From contig JBEKZQ010000034.1 in the NCBI GenBank assembly GCA_049509675.1, positions 1 to 21,361 on the forward strand: DNA of 21,361 bases, read 5' to 3'. Under the pieces are notes generated by a model. It had not been told where the DNA came from. It was given only the letters and a program-made list of their open reading frames with translations, and did no database searches. Both the position numbers and the translations under genes were made by a program. The stretch is from JBEKZQ01 sp049509675. GTDB taxonomy: Bacteria > Planctomycetota > Planctomycetia > Pirellulales > Thermoguttaceae. This document shows positions 13,291 to 21,361 of this stretch, in pieces (position 1 is the first letter of the stretch; the number at the start of each line of letters is the position of its first letter).

Positions 13291-13956
13291 ATGAACGTGC
13301 TACAAGGACTGAGGGGAACCTACCGGACTATTCTAATTGATCCGCCGTGGCGATTTCAGAACCGCACCGGAAAGATGGCCCCGGAGCACAAGCGGTTGCA
13401 CCGCTACCCCACAATGAGCTTTGGGGAAATAGCCCTCTTGCCGATCGAAAAGTACGCCGACAAACCAAGCCACCTGTATCTTTGGTGCCCGAATGCCCTA
13501 CTGCCAGAAGCGTTGGGCATCATGGCGGCTTGGGGGTTCAAGTACAAGACAAACATCGTCTGGTACAAGGTTCGGAAGGACGGTGGCCCCGATGGGCGCG
13601 GGGTTGGCTTCTACTTCCGCAATGTCACCGAGCTACTTCTCTTCGGCATCAGGGGCTCCATGCGAACGCTGAAGCCAGGCAGAACCCAAGTCAATCTACT
13701 TGCAACTCGCAAGCAAGAGCACTCCCGGAAGCCGGAAGAGGTCTACCGGATCATCGAGGCGTGTAGCCCTGGCCCGTACCTGGAGCTATTCGCACGCGAG
13801 CGCCGAGATGGCTGGACCCAATGGGGCGATGAAGTGGACAGCTACAAAGCGCCGGACTACCCGGTCTACAACGGTCACGCTAGGCGTTTGGATCGTAGCA
13901 GCCAAACCCCATCCCGACCAAAAGCAGCGGACAGCCGCCAGCTCCTCCTCCATTGA
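13291..13956 (+). CDS. MT-A70-family adenine-N6 DNA methyltransferase
   Basis: A 221-residue methyltransferase that moves a methyl group from SAM to the N6 of adenine, here most likely as the protective half of a restriction-modification system. ILIDPPW at 14-20 holds the catalytic DPPW motif. LYLWCPNALLPEAL and VWYKV follow, then FYFRNVTELLLFGIRG and the KQEHSRKPEEVYRIIE helix. PGPYLELFARERRDGWTQWGDEV closes the MT-A70 fold. The frame is open to 13201, but the ATG at 13291, with GGAG about eight bases before it, starts close to the family core. Its 3' end overlaps the endonuclease gene on the other strand by 77 bases, so the last ~25 residues are a low-complexity tail. The target sequence cannot be read from the protein. 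Confidence 0.93.
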   Translation: MNVLQGLRGTYRTILIDPPWRFQNRTGKMAPEHKRLHRYPTMSFGEIALLPIEKYADKPSHLYLWCPNALLPEALGIMAAWGFKYKTNIVWYKVRKDGGPDGRGVGFYFRNVTELLLFGIRGSMRTLKPGRTQVNLLATRKQEHSRKPEEVYRIIEACSPGPYLELFARERRDGWTQWGDEVDSYKAPDYPVYNGHARRLDRSSQTPSRPKAADSRQLLLH

Positions 13957-14470
13957 CCTTCGGCAGTAGCTTTCCAAAATGCGTGGTGTTCATCCCGTAG
14001 GATGCGCCCTTGCCAAGCTTCTTGAACTCCTCTTGAAGTTCCCAGAGCCGGGTGATGATGACCCCGACCGACAGGACCCCTAGCTGATGCAACAGCCGGA
14101 AGTTGTTCAGGTCCCGATCAAAGAACGGGTCCTTGTTGTTCCATTCGACCTCGACGCCGACCCGGTTCCGAAAATTGTCGATCTTGTGCGTGGGCGTCTC
14201 AGTCGATGCCCCATCCACAACAACGGCCGTATCGAAAGCCCGCTCACCCCAGCCCCGGGCATTCAGGTAGGCGTCTATTGCCTTGGAAATAGGGCTCTTG
14301 TTTCCGCCGGCCTCCAGAACCTCCGACCGTTTCAGCGTGAACGCACCCAGGCAACCAAGAATATCCTTCCATTCCGCCGGGAAGTCCCTCTCAAGGATTG
14401 AGCAGGCGTGCTGCCTCTCCTCAATCTGATATTTCTGGCGCAGTCGCGCCGGAATCAAGTCGAGTCCCAT
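13880..14470 (-). CDS. BglII-family type II restriction endonuclease
   Basis: About 196 residues from the ATG at 14470. The N-terminal helix region resembles BglII-type enzymes (IEERQHACSILERDFPAEWK at 16-35). The core is HKIDNFRNRVGVEVEWNNKD, then PFFDRDLNNFRLLHQLG and VGVIITR. D98, E107, V108 and E109 match the D-x8-E-V-Q active site of BglII, with glutamate in place of glutamine. BglII cuts AGATCT and BstYI cuts RGATCY; the target here may be related, but that is inference. The protein is slightly shorter than BglII. The start is uncertain: no ribosome site precedes 14470 and the frame is open to 14680. It converges on the methyltransferase, which should protect its sites. Confidence 0.85.
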   Translation of the reverse strand: MGLDLIPARLRQKYQIEERQHACSILERDFPAEWKDILGCLGAFTLKRSEVLEAGGNKSPISKAIDAYLNARGWGERAFDTAVVVDGASTETPTHKIDNFRNRVGVEVEWNNKDPFFDRDLNNFRLLHQLGVLSVGVIITRLWELQEEFKKLGKGASYGMNTTHFGKLLPKVNGGGAGGCPLLLVGMGFGCYDPNA

Positions 14471-14570
14471 AATGGGGGATGCTGCTTGATTGTCTCCCGC
14501 GGAACAAGGCCAGATCAAGCCCCGAGACAGCCCAAATCCTGTTTTCCCTTTACTCCGCGTTTTTTTCGGG

Positions 14571-14632
14571 CAAACTGTACCACTGCGCCGGCGGCGGCCG
14601 TGCTTGACATCGTCGGCTGTCGAACGGATGAT
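14571..14632 (+). promoter_or_regulatory. Promoter region of the SGNH gene, with shared motif
   Basis: TTGACA (14604-14609) and GATGAT (14627-14632) are 17 bases apart, 52 bases before the start at 14684. Upstream at 14571-14584, CAAACTGTACCACT is the reverse complement of the motif at 11881-11894. On the minus strand the motif lies 101 bases before the endonuclease start. Confidence 0.4.
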
Positions 14633-14683
14633 GGCGGGGTATCGGTTCTCTTGCAACCGCCGGCTTAGGACGGGAGACATCGC

Positions 14684-16087
14684 ATGAAAAGGGCCTTATC
14701 GACGCTCGTTATCGCTTTGTGGGGAGCGCTTGGCGTGGCCCGGGCCGCAGAGCCGGCGCTGCCGCCGGGGGGACAAGCGGCCGCCTATCCGCCCCTTGCG
14801 CCTGCCGAAGATCCGGCCGCGCTCGGGTTGGGCGTCCAGCGGACCATGGGCCTGCTGGCCCACAGCACGCCCGAGCATCGCCAGAAGGTGCGGATCCTCT
14901 TTTACGGCCAATCGATTACCGAGCAGGACTGGTGGAAGCGGGTGGCCGACGACCTGCGGCGACGGTTTCCCAGCGCCGAGTTGGACATCCGCAACCGGGC
15001 CATCGGCGGTTTCGCCGCGCAGTGGCTCATCCGCCCGGCGGAACACGATCTGTACCCGTTCTATCCCGACCTGCTCATTTTCCACGTTTACGGCAGCAAT
15101 AAGGAATACGAGGAGATCATCAAGAACGTCCGCACGCGCACCACCGCGGAGGTGCTGATGCAGAAAGACCACGTCACCGCCTGGCCCCCGGCCGTGCCCG
15201 ATGAAAAGAAGAACAAAGGCATGTGGTGGGACCACATGATGAACCACGTCTTCCTGCCGGCGATTGCCAAGAAATACGGCTGTGCCCTGGTTGACGTTCG
15301 CACGCCCTGGCTGGCCTATTTGAAGGCCAACTCGCTGGAGCCAAAGGCATTGCTGAAAGACGGCGTGCATTTGAACGACCACGGCAACTATCTGCTTGCG
15401 GCGTTGGTTTCGCGGTACCTGGTCTACCGGCCCGACCCGGCCGCCGCCGCGGAAGGCGCGATGGTGCGAACCCTGGAGGTCGGCAAGGACGTGGCCTGGA
15501 AAGACGGCCGGCTCACGGTCGAGTTCGAAGGAAACCGCGTGGATGCGATCGCCGCCGGTGCAAGTCGCAAGGCGGGATCGAAAGCGGCCGCCCACGTACA
15601 CATCGACGGCAGAAAACCCTCGGAGTTTCCCGAATGTTACTGTATTTCGCGGCCCGAGCCCGGCCCCTGGTCGCCGCTGTTCCTTTCCCGCGTCGACCAC
15701 GAGCGTCCCCTGGTGATCGAGGATTGGACGGCGCGGGTCACGTCCGTCGGCGCGGACGGCAAGTCGTGGAAGTTCGACGTACATGGCTCGACGACCGGCC
15801 CGGACGGCAGCGGCGAGAGCGGCCGCCCGTTCCTGTCGAAGTCGGGCCGAGTGAGTATTCGACCCGAGGCCTGGTTTGCGCCCGGCAAAGTCCCATCCGG
15901 CTACGAGGTTCGCTGGAAGGTCTTGCCCATGTTCGGGGACTCCTATGAGCCGCCGCGCGTGGAAGACGCCTCGCGCGAGTATGCCACGACGCTGGCGCAA
16001 GGGCTGAGCAACTCCAAGCACGCGCTGGAGATCGTGGGCGAAGTGCCGATCCGTGCCATTCGCGTTTATCGTCCGCTGGTCCGTTGA
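14684..16087 (+). CDS. Secreted SGNH/GDSL hydrolase
   Basis: A 467-residue secreted enzyme, probably an esterase that removes acyl groups from a glycan. Residues 1-22 form a signal peptide ending ARAAEP. The four SGNH blocks are present: S77 in ILFYGQSITE, glycine in NRAIGGFAAQ (108-109), N139 in VYGSNKEYEE, and D226 with H229 in KDGVHLNDHGN. The remaining ~220 residues look like a beta-rich accessory domain. The ATG has no strong ribosome site but directly begins a good signal peptide. Its stop is 11 bases before the GH130 start, so the two are surely one operon. A role in deacetylating a polysaccharide is inferred from the neighbours. Confidence 0.9.
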   Translation: MKRALSTLVIALWGALGVARAAEPALPPGGQAAAYPPLAPAEDPAALGLGVQRTMGLLAHSTPEHRQKVRILFYGQSITEQDWWKRVADDLRRRFPSAELDIRNRAIGGFAAQWLIRPAEHDLYPFYPDLLIFHVYGSNKEYEEIIKNVRTRTTAEVLMQKDHVTAWPPAVPDEKKNKGMWWDHMMNHVFLPAIAKKYGCALVDVRTPWLAYLKANSLEPKALLKDGVHLNDHGNYLLAALVSRYLVYRPDPAAAAEGAMVRTLEVGKDVAWKDGRLTVEFEGNRVDAIAAGASRKAGSKAAAHVHIDGRKPSEFPECYCISRPEPGPWSPLFLSRVDHERPLVIEDWTARVTSVGADGKSWKFDVHGSTTGPDGSGESGRPFLSKSGRVSIRPEAWFAPGKVPSGYEVRWKVLPMFGDSYEPPRVEDASREYATTLAQGLSNSKHALEIVGEVPIRAIRVYRPLVR

Positions 16088-16098
16088 GAGATCTGTCG

Positions 16099-17127
16099 AT
16101 GAAACTGACGCGCTACGAAGGCAACCCGATCCTTTCTCCGCATCCGGGGCATCCCTGGGAAGACCTGGCGGTTTTCAATCCGGCGGTCTGGTTCGATGCT
16201 CCGAGGCACGAGTTCCTCATGCTCTATCGCGCCGCGGAGTCGCACGCGGAGTACAAGTGTTATTTCGGGCTGGCGCGGAGCACGGATGGGTTCCATTTCG
16301 AGCGTGCGGGCGATCAGCCGGTTCTTGGTCCGAGCGTGGAAGGCTTCGACGGCGCCACGATCCAAGATCCGCGCATGATCAAGATGGGCGACTGGTTCTA
16401 CGTGACCTATGCGGCCCGGCATTTTCCTTTCGGCCAGTTCTGGATCCCGGAAGTGCGGCAGCGGTATGTCGAGCCGGAGTTGCCCGAGGAGTTCCCGCAC
16501 TACCTGAAGACCAACGCCACGCTGACCGGCCTGGCGATGACAAAGGACTTCAAGACGTGGATCCGCGCCGGCTGGCTGACCGATCCGCTACTGGACGATC
16601 GCGACGTGGTTCTTTTCCCGGAGAAGATCGGCGGCCGGTTCGCCATGTTGCGGCGGCCGCTGGAATGGGTGGGCCCGCAGTACGGCACCGACGAGGCCTG
16701 CGCGTGGATCAGTTTTGCCGACGACCTGATGGGCCTGGCCCATGCCCCGGCCCGGCTGTTGCTGAAGAACAGGAACCCCTCCTGGGAAGTCTTGAAGCTG
16801 GGCTGCAACACGCCGCCGATCAAGACGCCGCACGGCTGGTTCGTGATCTATCATGTCGTGGGGGCCGACAAGCTCTATCGCCTGGGCGCGGTGCTGCTGG
16901 ACCTCGACGATCCGTCCATCGTCCGCCACCGCACGCCGGACTGGATCATGCAGGCCGAAACCGATTACGAGATGCAAGGTTTTTATCCGGGCGTTTGCTT
17001 CCCGTGCGGCGCGGTGGTCGTGGAGGGAACGCTGTTGGTCTATTACGGCGGGGCCGACAAGTTCTGCGCCTTGGCCACCTGCGATTTCCCGTCCATGATC
17101 GAACACCTGCTGGCGTGCCCGGCTTAA
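16099..17127 (+). CDS. GH130-like glycoside phosphorylase or hydrolase
   Basis: A 342-residue protein with the five-bladed beta-propeller pattern of glycoside hydrolase family 130. RYEGNPILSP opens it, as in known members. LMLYRAAE and GLARSTDGFHFER form blades, and IQDPRMIKMGDWFYVTYAA holds the candidate catalytic D90. CNTPPIKTPHGWFVIYHVVG and VYYGGADKF-like segments (LLVYYGGADKFCALA) close the propeller. Family 130 enzymes mostly phosphorolyse beta-mannosides, releasing mannose-1-phosphate; some hydrolyse. There is no signal peptide, so it is cytoplasmic. The ATG at 16099 is preferred over TTG at 16084, which overlaps the previous stop. The phosphate-binding residues cannot be confirmed by eye. 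It follows a secreted SGNH hydrolase and precedes a sugar symporter. Confidence 0.9.
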   Translation: MKLTRYEGNPILSPHPGHPWEDLAVFNPAVWFDAPRHEFLMLYRAAESHAEYKCYFGLARSTDGFHFERAGDQPVLGPSVEGFDGATIQDPRMIKMGDWFYVTYAARHFPFGQFWIPEVRQRYVEPELPEEFPHYLKTNATLTGLAMTKDFKTWIRAGWLTDPLLDDRDVVLFPEKIGGRFAMLRRPLEWVGPQYGTDEACAWISFADDLMGLAHAPARLLLKNRNPSWEVLKLGCNTPPIKTPHGWFVIYHVVGADKLYRLGAVLLDLDDPSIVRHRTPDWIMQAETDYEMQGFYPGVCFPCGAVVVEGTLLVYYGGADKFCALATCDFPSMIEHLLACPA

Positions 17128-17149
17128 GAACCGTAAGCTGATGAATCAT

Positions 17150-17209
17150 CGTAGGACGGATTGCCAATCCGTCCCGCAAAACACAGACGGATTGGCAATC
17201 CGTCCTACG
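17150..17209. repeat. Perfect 24-bp inverted repeat
   Basis: Two 24-bp arms (17150-17173 and 17186-17209), centred on GGATTGCCAATCC and its reverse, pair perfectly around a 12-base loop. Each arm is itself almost a palindrome. No T-run follows, so it may weaken rather than end transcription between the GH130 and symporter genes. Confidence 0.8.
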
Positions 17210-17261
17210 GGCAACCGGCCAAGTTGCTATATTGCCGCTGCTTAGTCCCGAGACCGTCGCC

Positions 17262-19166
17262 ATGCACCCCGTCGATATCCTGGTCATCGTCCTGTACATG
17301 CTGCTGATGCTGGCCGTGGGCTGGTGGGTGGCGCGCAGGGCCGGCAAGAACGCCGAGTCCTACTTCCTGGCCGACAAGAGCATGCCGTGGTGGATCATCG
17401 GCATCGCGCACGGCTCCAGCGGCCTGGACGTCAGCGGCACGATGTGGTTCGTGACGATGTTTTTCATCTACGGCGTCAAAGGCGTCTGGCTGCTGTGGAT
17501 CTGGCCGCTGTTCAACGTCATCTTCCGCATGGTGTACCTGGGCACCTGGGTCCGCCGCTCCAACGTGCTCACGGGGGCCGAATGGATGCGGACCCGCTTC
17601 GACAAGAACCTGGGCTCGGAATTGGCCTATCTCAGCGTGGTCGTTTACGCGCTGGTGAGCGTCGTCGGGTTTCTGAACCTTTCTTTCCAGGGCATCGGCC
17701 GATTCATCCGGCCGTTCCTCCCGCGCCATGCTGATTCCGTCCTATTTCTGCTCGCGCAATCTCTTGGCATCGACCGCTTCACGCATCAGTTCCTGCCGCA
17801 GCAGCTCTCTTCGCACGAGTGCGCCTTATGGATCATGCTCGTCGCCGGCACCTACTGCGTCGCGGGCGGCATGTACAGTGTGATCCTCAACGACGTCATC
17901 CAACTTGTGCTCAAGGTGCTGGCGTCGGTGATCGTCGCGGTGATTGCCATCCGGGTGACGACGGCCGAGCAACTGGCGCAAGCGGTTCCCGCCGGCTGGG
18001 ACAACCTGTTCTTCGGCTGGAAGCTCGGCCTGGACTGGTCGCATCTCATACCGCCCTTGCAGGCGCGCGTGTACGGCCCGGGCGGCGACGGTTATGCCCT
18101 GTTCGGGCTGTTCATCTCCGCCTTGTTCGTCAAAGGGGTGCTGGTAAGCATGGCCGGTCCGACGCCCAACTATGCCATCCAGCACGTCTTGTCCACGCGC
18201 AGTCCGCGCGAAGCGGCCTTGGAGAACCTGGTCATGGCGATCGTCTCGCTGGGACCGCGATTCCTGCTGGTCTCCGCGATCGCCGTGCTGGGAATCGCCT
18301 GTTTCGGACACGATCTGGCGAGCATGGGCGGCAAACCCGATTTCGAGCAGATCCTGCCCAAGGTCGTGGCCGGCTATCTGCCCATCGGCTGCAAAGGGCT
18401 GCTCGTGGCGGCACTGGTGGCGGCCTTCATGAGCACCTTCGTCTCCACGGCCAACTCGGGCGTGGCATATATCGTCAACGACATCTATCGTCGCTACATC
18501 AATCCGGCCGCCCCGGCGCGGAAGGTCGTGCTCTTGAGCTACCTGTGGACGGTGATCGTCATCCTCTGCGGGATCGGCATCGGCTTCATGACCGATTCGA
18601 TCCATGGCGTCACGCGATGGCTGACCTCGGCCCTGGTCCCGGCGTTCGTTGCCCCCAACGTGCTGAAGTGGCACTGGTGGCGGTTCAACGGCTGGGGCTT
18701 CTTCGCCGGCATGGTCGCCGGCACGGCGGCGGCCATCCTGCCGGCGGTGATCGACATGCACGAGATCGTCGCCTTCCTGCTGGTGCTGTCGATCAGCGGC
18801 GCGGCCTCGGTCGTTGCCTGCCTGGTCACGCCGCCGGAGAGCATGGACCTGCTGCGGCAGTTCTATACGACCGTGCGGCCCTGGGGATTCTGGGGCCCGG
18901 TCTTCCGCCAGTGCCGTGCGCACAACGCCGCGTTCCAGAAGAACGGCAACTTCTGGTACGATTTGTTCAACCTTTTCATCGGCATGGTCTGGCAGGTCGC
19001 CATGGTCGCCATGCTGATGTACCTGGTCATTCAGAAGTTCAGCCACATGCTGACCTGCCTGGCCATTTTCACGGCGACTTCGCTGATCCTCAAGTTCACG
19101 TGGTACGATCGGCTCGGTCCCGGCGAGATGTATCTCGAGGAGGAGCCGCGCTCTTCTGAACCATGA
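17262..19166 (+). CDS. Sodium:solute symporter (SSS family)
   Basis: A 634-residue inner-membrane transporter with many hydrophobic helices, of the sodium-coupled SSS (SLC5-like) family. Helix 1 is near residues 5-23 (DILVIVLYMLLMLAVGWWVA), followed by ESYFLADKSMPWWIIG, the typical opening of the family. GLLVAALVAAFMSTFVSTAN (near 385-405) is the conserved SSS segment, whose serines help bind sodium in helix 8. Length matches the longer sugar-type members. The ATG at 17262 is chosen since it starts helix 1 directly; TTG at 17232 would add ten residues. TATATT lies at 17228-17233. A strong hairpin separates it from the GH130 gene. Import of a mono- or oligosaccharide is inferred from context. 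Confidence 0.93.
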   Translation: MHPVDILVIVLYMLLMLAVGWWVARRAGKNAESYFLADKSMPWWIIGIAHGSSGLDVSGTMWFVTMFFIYGVKGVWLLWIWPLFNVIFRMVYLGTWVRRSNVLTGAEWMRTRFDKNLGSELAYLSVVVYALVSVVGFLNLSFQGIGRFIRPFLPRHADSVLFLLAQSLGIDRFTHQFLPQQLSSHECALWIMLVAGTYCVAGGMYSVILNDVIQLVLKVLASVIVAVIAIRVTTAEQLAQAVPAGWDNLFFGWKLGLDWSHLIPPLQARVYGPGGDGYALFGLFISALFVKGVLVSMAGPTPNYAIQHVLSTRSPREAALENLVMAIVSLGPRFLLVSAIAVLGIACFGHDLASMGGKPDFEQILPKVVAGYLPIGCKGLLVAALVAAFMSTFVSTANSGVAYIVNDIYRRYINPAAPARKVVLLSYLWTVIVILCGIGIGFMTDSIHGVTRWLTSALVPAFVAPNVLKWHWWRFNGWGFFAGMVAGTAAAILPAVIDMHEIVAFLLVLSISGAASVVACLVTPPESMDLLRQFYTTVRPWGFWGPVFRQCRAHNAAFQKNGNFWYDLFNLFIGMVWQVAMVAMLMYLVIQKFSHMLTCLAIFTATSLILKFTWYDRLGPGEMYLEEEPRSSEP

Positions 19167-19296
19167 GTTGGGCTCCCTCGCTGACGCGTCGGGCTGGCGG
19201 CCGCTGTAGTCGATCTCCGCCGACTCCGTTATACTGGTCATCACAGAATAGTCCCGGCCAAAGGGGACCCCCCGCGACAACACCGTGGAGACAGGC

Positions 19297-21361
19297 ATGA
19301 AACGGGCATGGATCGTTTTTGGTGTGTGCGTCGGACTGGTGGGGGCCGCTTGGGCCGATGAGCCGCGGCGCGACGTTTGGCAGATCGACGCGTCGGGCGC
19401 GGCCGTGTGCGACTTGAGCCCAAGTCGGCCGGCGTCCTGCGCCCTGGAGATGCACGGCCAGCGCGTGATGATCCACGTCGAACTGCCCACACCGCTGGAC
19501 GCCGACTGGAAAATGGACCTGGGCTGGCCCATCCTCCGGGCGCCGTCCGATTTGCGCGGTGGAATCGTCGCCGTTTCCAGAAAGGACTTGCCGCCGATCG
19601 TGGTCAACGGTGCCGCCCTCGGGAAGGCGAAACGCAAGGGCTATCGCTACGACGGCGTCTTGACGGTCCACGACGAAGCCGAAAACGGCATTCGCGTGTC
19701 GTGCGCCGTGTTCCCCTCGGTGACAGTCCGGGCGGCCATGGAACAGTGGACCCTGGAAAATACGGGGAGCTTGCCGGTCACGGTGCGCATCGACTCAAGC
19801 CGGCAGATTCTGGCAAAGCCGGTCGATGCCCTGGACCGCCCCTCGCTGCTGGAACGGCGCGTGGACGGCGTGGCAGGAAAGCGCGTCGCGCCGGGAGAGA
19901 GAACAACGTGGACCGTCGTCTACACGCTGCGGCAAAGCTCGGCGGCCGCCGTGACGCCGGACGTGGCCCGGGAGAAGGCGGCCCGCCAGGCCCTGTTCCT
20001 CAAGGCGCAGCGGAGCATGGCGTTGCGCACGCCGGACCCGATGTTGGATGGCACGTTCGCCTGGGCCAAGATGCGGCTCCTCGAAGCGCCCGTCGAGTCG
20101 ATCAAGGGGCTCGTTCAGGGCACGGGAACCCGCAGTTATCTGGGCGGCGTTTGGGCCAACGACAACGTCGAATACGCGGCGCCGGCCTGCCCCTATCTGG
20201 CCGACGCGACCCTCAATCTCGCCTGCAACAACATGTTCGACCTGTGGAGGAGCGACCCGGCGGCAAGCATCTCTCCTTCGTACGAAAGCTACCGGCTCCA
20301 CAAGGTCGGCAGCGACCGTGGAGACCAGGCCATGATGATGTACGGCTTGTCGAACTACCTGCTCGCCTTGGGCGATGCCGATACGGCCGCGAAGTTCTGG
20401 CCGCTTCTGGCGAAAGCGGCCGGATTGACGAAAGCCGCCACCGATGCCCGCGGCATCGTCGCCTCGCGAACCGACGAGTTGGAGGGACGCTATCCCACGG
20501 GCAAGGCCAACCTGAGCACGTCGAGCCTGGCCTATGGAGGCTATCGTGCCGCGGCGCGGCTTGCCCTGGCCCTGGGCAAGACTGCCGAGGCGGACGACTA
20601 CCAGGCTCGGGCCGCGGCCTTGTCGCAAGCGATCGAGTCGTATTTTGGTGCGGAAGTCGAGGGATACAAAACGTATCGTTACTTCGACGGTTGCGACGTG
20701 CTGCGCGGATGGATCTCGTTGCCCGTGGCGATGGGGATCCTCCAGCGCAAGGAGGCCACGGTTGCGGCGCTGTTCTCAGCGAAGCTGTGGTGCGAAGATC
20801 CCCTTCGGCCAGACGCCGGCACCAAAGTGGTTTCCAGCGACAAGGGCGGCGCCTGGCCGCGCGAGACCTACTACGCGTTGCGGGCCGCCTTCCAGGCCGG
20901 CGCCACGCCGTTGGCCTTGCAGAAGACGCGGGCGGCCGTGCGCTCGGCCATGCTCGGTCCTGCAGGCCCCTACATGGACGAAGACGGCGGCGACCTGCTC
21001 TCCCCCAATGTCCTCTATGTGCTGGTCATTGCCGACGGTCTTTTCGGCATCCAGCCGCGCGGCTTCGACCGCTTCTCCTGCACCCCGCGGCTGCCGGCGG
21101 ATTGGCCGGCCATGAGTCTTCTGAACGTCTGCCTGATGGGCCGGAACGTGGATCTGACCGTAGAGCGAACCGGCCGGAAACTCGCGCTGACCGCGTCGCG
21201 ATCCGGCAAGATGATCTCTCGCCAAGAGGGCGAAGACGGAATCACCTTCGACGTGGCTCTTCCCAACCTGGAGCGCGGAGCCGGTGGGGAGAGCGCGCAC
21301 GAATCGCAAGACGCGATCACGGTCGGTGATCCCGCGCAGTCGGCCGCACTGCCCGCGGCCC
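19297..21361 (+). CDS. Secreted six-hairpin-type glycosidase (3' end outside window)
   Basis: Translation from the ATG at 19297 is open for 688 residues to the window edge. MKRAWIVFGVCVGLVGAAWA is a signal peptide. Residues about 20-210 form a beta-rich N-terminal domain. From about 240 on the sequence looks like an (alpha/alpha)6 barrel, as in GH15/GH65-like and debranching enzymes: TFAWAKMRLLEAP, YLGGVWANDNVEYAAPACPY, GDQAMMMYGLSNYLLALGD, GGYRAAARLALALGKTAEAD, WPRETYYALRAAFQ. GFDRFSCTPRLPADWPAMSL begins the small C-terminal beta domain. Acidic catalytic residues cannot be assigned with certainty; the D and E in ANDNVEY are candidates. TATACT at 19230-19235 may be a -10 box. A longer-looking open frame at 19377-21329 in another phase is a shadow. 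Confidence 0.85.
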   Translation, partial: MKRAWIVFGVCVGLVGAAWADEPRRDVWQIDASGAAVCDLSPSRPASCALEMHGQRVMIHVELPTPLDADWKMDLGWPILRAPSDLRGGIVAVSRKDLPPIVVNGAALGKAKRKGYRYDGVLTVHDEAENGIRVSCAVFPSVTVRAAMEQWTLENTGSLPVTVRIDSSRQILAKPVDALDRPSLLERRVDGVAGKRVAPGERTTWTVVYTLRQSSAAAVTPDVAREKAARQALFLKAQRSMALRTPDPMLDGTFAWAKMRLLEAPVESIKGLVQGTGTRSYLGGVWANDNVEYAAPACPYLADATLNLACNNMFDLWRSDPAASISPSYESYRLHKVGSDRGDQAMMMYGLSNYLLALGDADTAAKFWPLLAKAAGLTKAATDARGIVASRTDELEGRYPTGKANLSTSSLAYGGYRAAARLALALGKTAEADDYQARAAALSQAIESYFGAEVEGYKTYRYFDGCDVLRGWISLPVAMGILQRKEATVAALFSAKLWCEDPLRPDAGTKVVSSDKGGAWPRETYYALRAAFQAGATPLALQKTRAAVRSAMLGPAGPYMDEDGGDLLSPNVLYVLVIADGLFGIQPRGFDRFSCTPRLPADWPAMSLLNVCLMGRNVDLTVERTGRKLALTASRSGKMISRQEGEDGITFDVALPNLERGAGGESAHESQDAITVGDPAQSAALPAA

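Noticed and set aside
17826..19637. A 603-codon minus-strand open frame
   Set aside because: It is opposite the symporter and the next gene, is rich in Arg, Gln and Asp of shadow type, and has no start signal.
19377..21329. A 650-codon open frame at the end of the window
   Set aside because: The translation is arginine- and glycine-rich with no motif. The frame starting at 19297 gives a signal peptide and glycosidase-like sequence through to the edge.

Overview
The window looks like a chromosomal segment from a planctomycete, probably of the Pirellulales type. The reasons are high GC, widely spaced genes with mixed orientation, many short palindromic and direct repeats between genes, large secreted proteins with no recognisable domain, a DUF11-repeat lipoprotein, and the pairing of an SGNH hydrolase with carbohydrate-active genes. 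This assignment is inferred from style; no rRNA gene is present to fix it.

Layout. (1) 1-3150 is accessory DNA. It holds two small paralogous 'QPFEPF' proteins, a complete VapBC-like toxin-antitoxin pair between them, and a zinc-ribbon membrane protein with a coiled coil. Four degenerate repeats in the same orientation separate these modules. (2) 3179-8139 has two large envelope or secreted proteins facing away from each other: an unrecognised 621-aa secreted protein (minus) and an 817-aa lipoprotein with DUF11-type repeats (plus). (3) 8164-11850 is a housekeeping block with a SpoU/TrmH RNA methyltransferase, purA and uppS, plus a decayed vapC relic. It is bracketed by two inverted copies of a 75-bp REP-like element. 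(4) 12008-12530 is a promoter, a small winged-helix-like protein and a strong terminator. (5) 12546-14470 starts with tRNA-Thr(CGT) and a strange 66-nt tRNA-like gene, then an AT-rich control region. It also carries a small ribbon-helix-helix-like protein and a restriction-modification pair: an MT-A70 adenine methyltransferase convergent with a BglII-family endonuclease. This looks like an island beside a tRNA gene. (6) 14684-21361 is a same-strand carbohydrate locus: secreted SGNH hydrolase, GH130-like phosphorylase or hydrolase, SSS-family sodium symporter, and a secreted six-hairpin-type glycosidase that runs off the window.

How the genes may work together. In the last block a secreted glycosidase and a deacylase would trim a glycan outside the cytoplasm, the symporter would import the product, and the GH130 enzyme would split it inside the cell. 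In the island the methyltransferase would protect the host from the endonuclease. The RHH protein and the repeats in the AT-rich region are the best candidates for regulation. PurA (AMP synthesis) and UppS (undecaprenyl lipid carrier) are core functions. The last gene has no stop in the window and was found by direct translation from its ATG.
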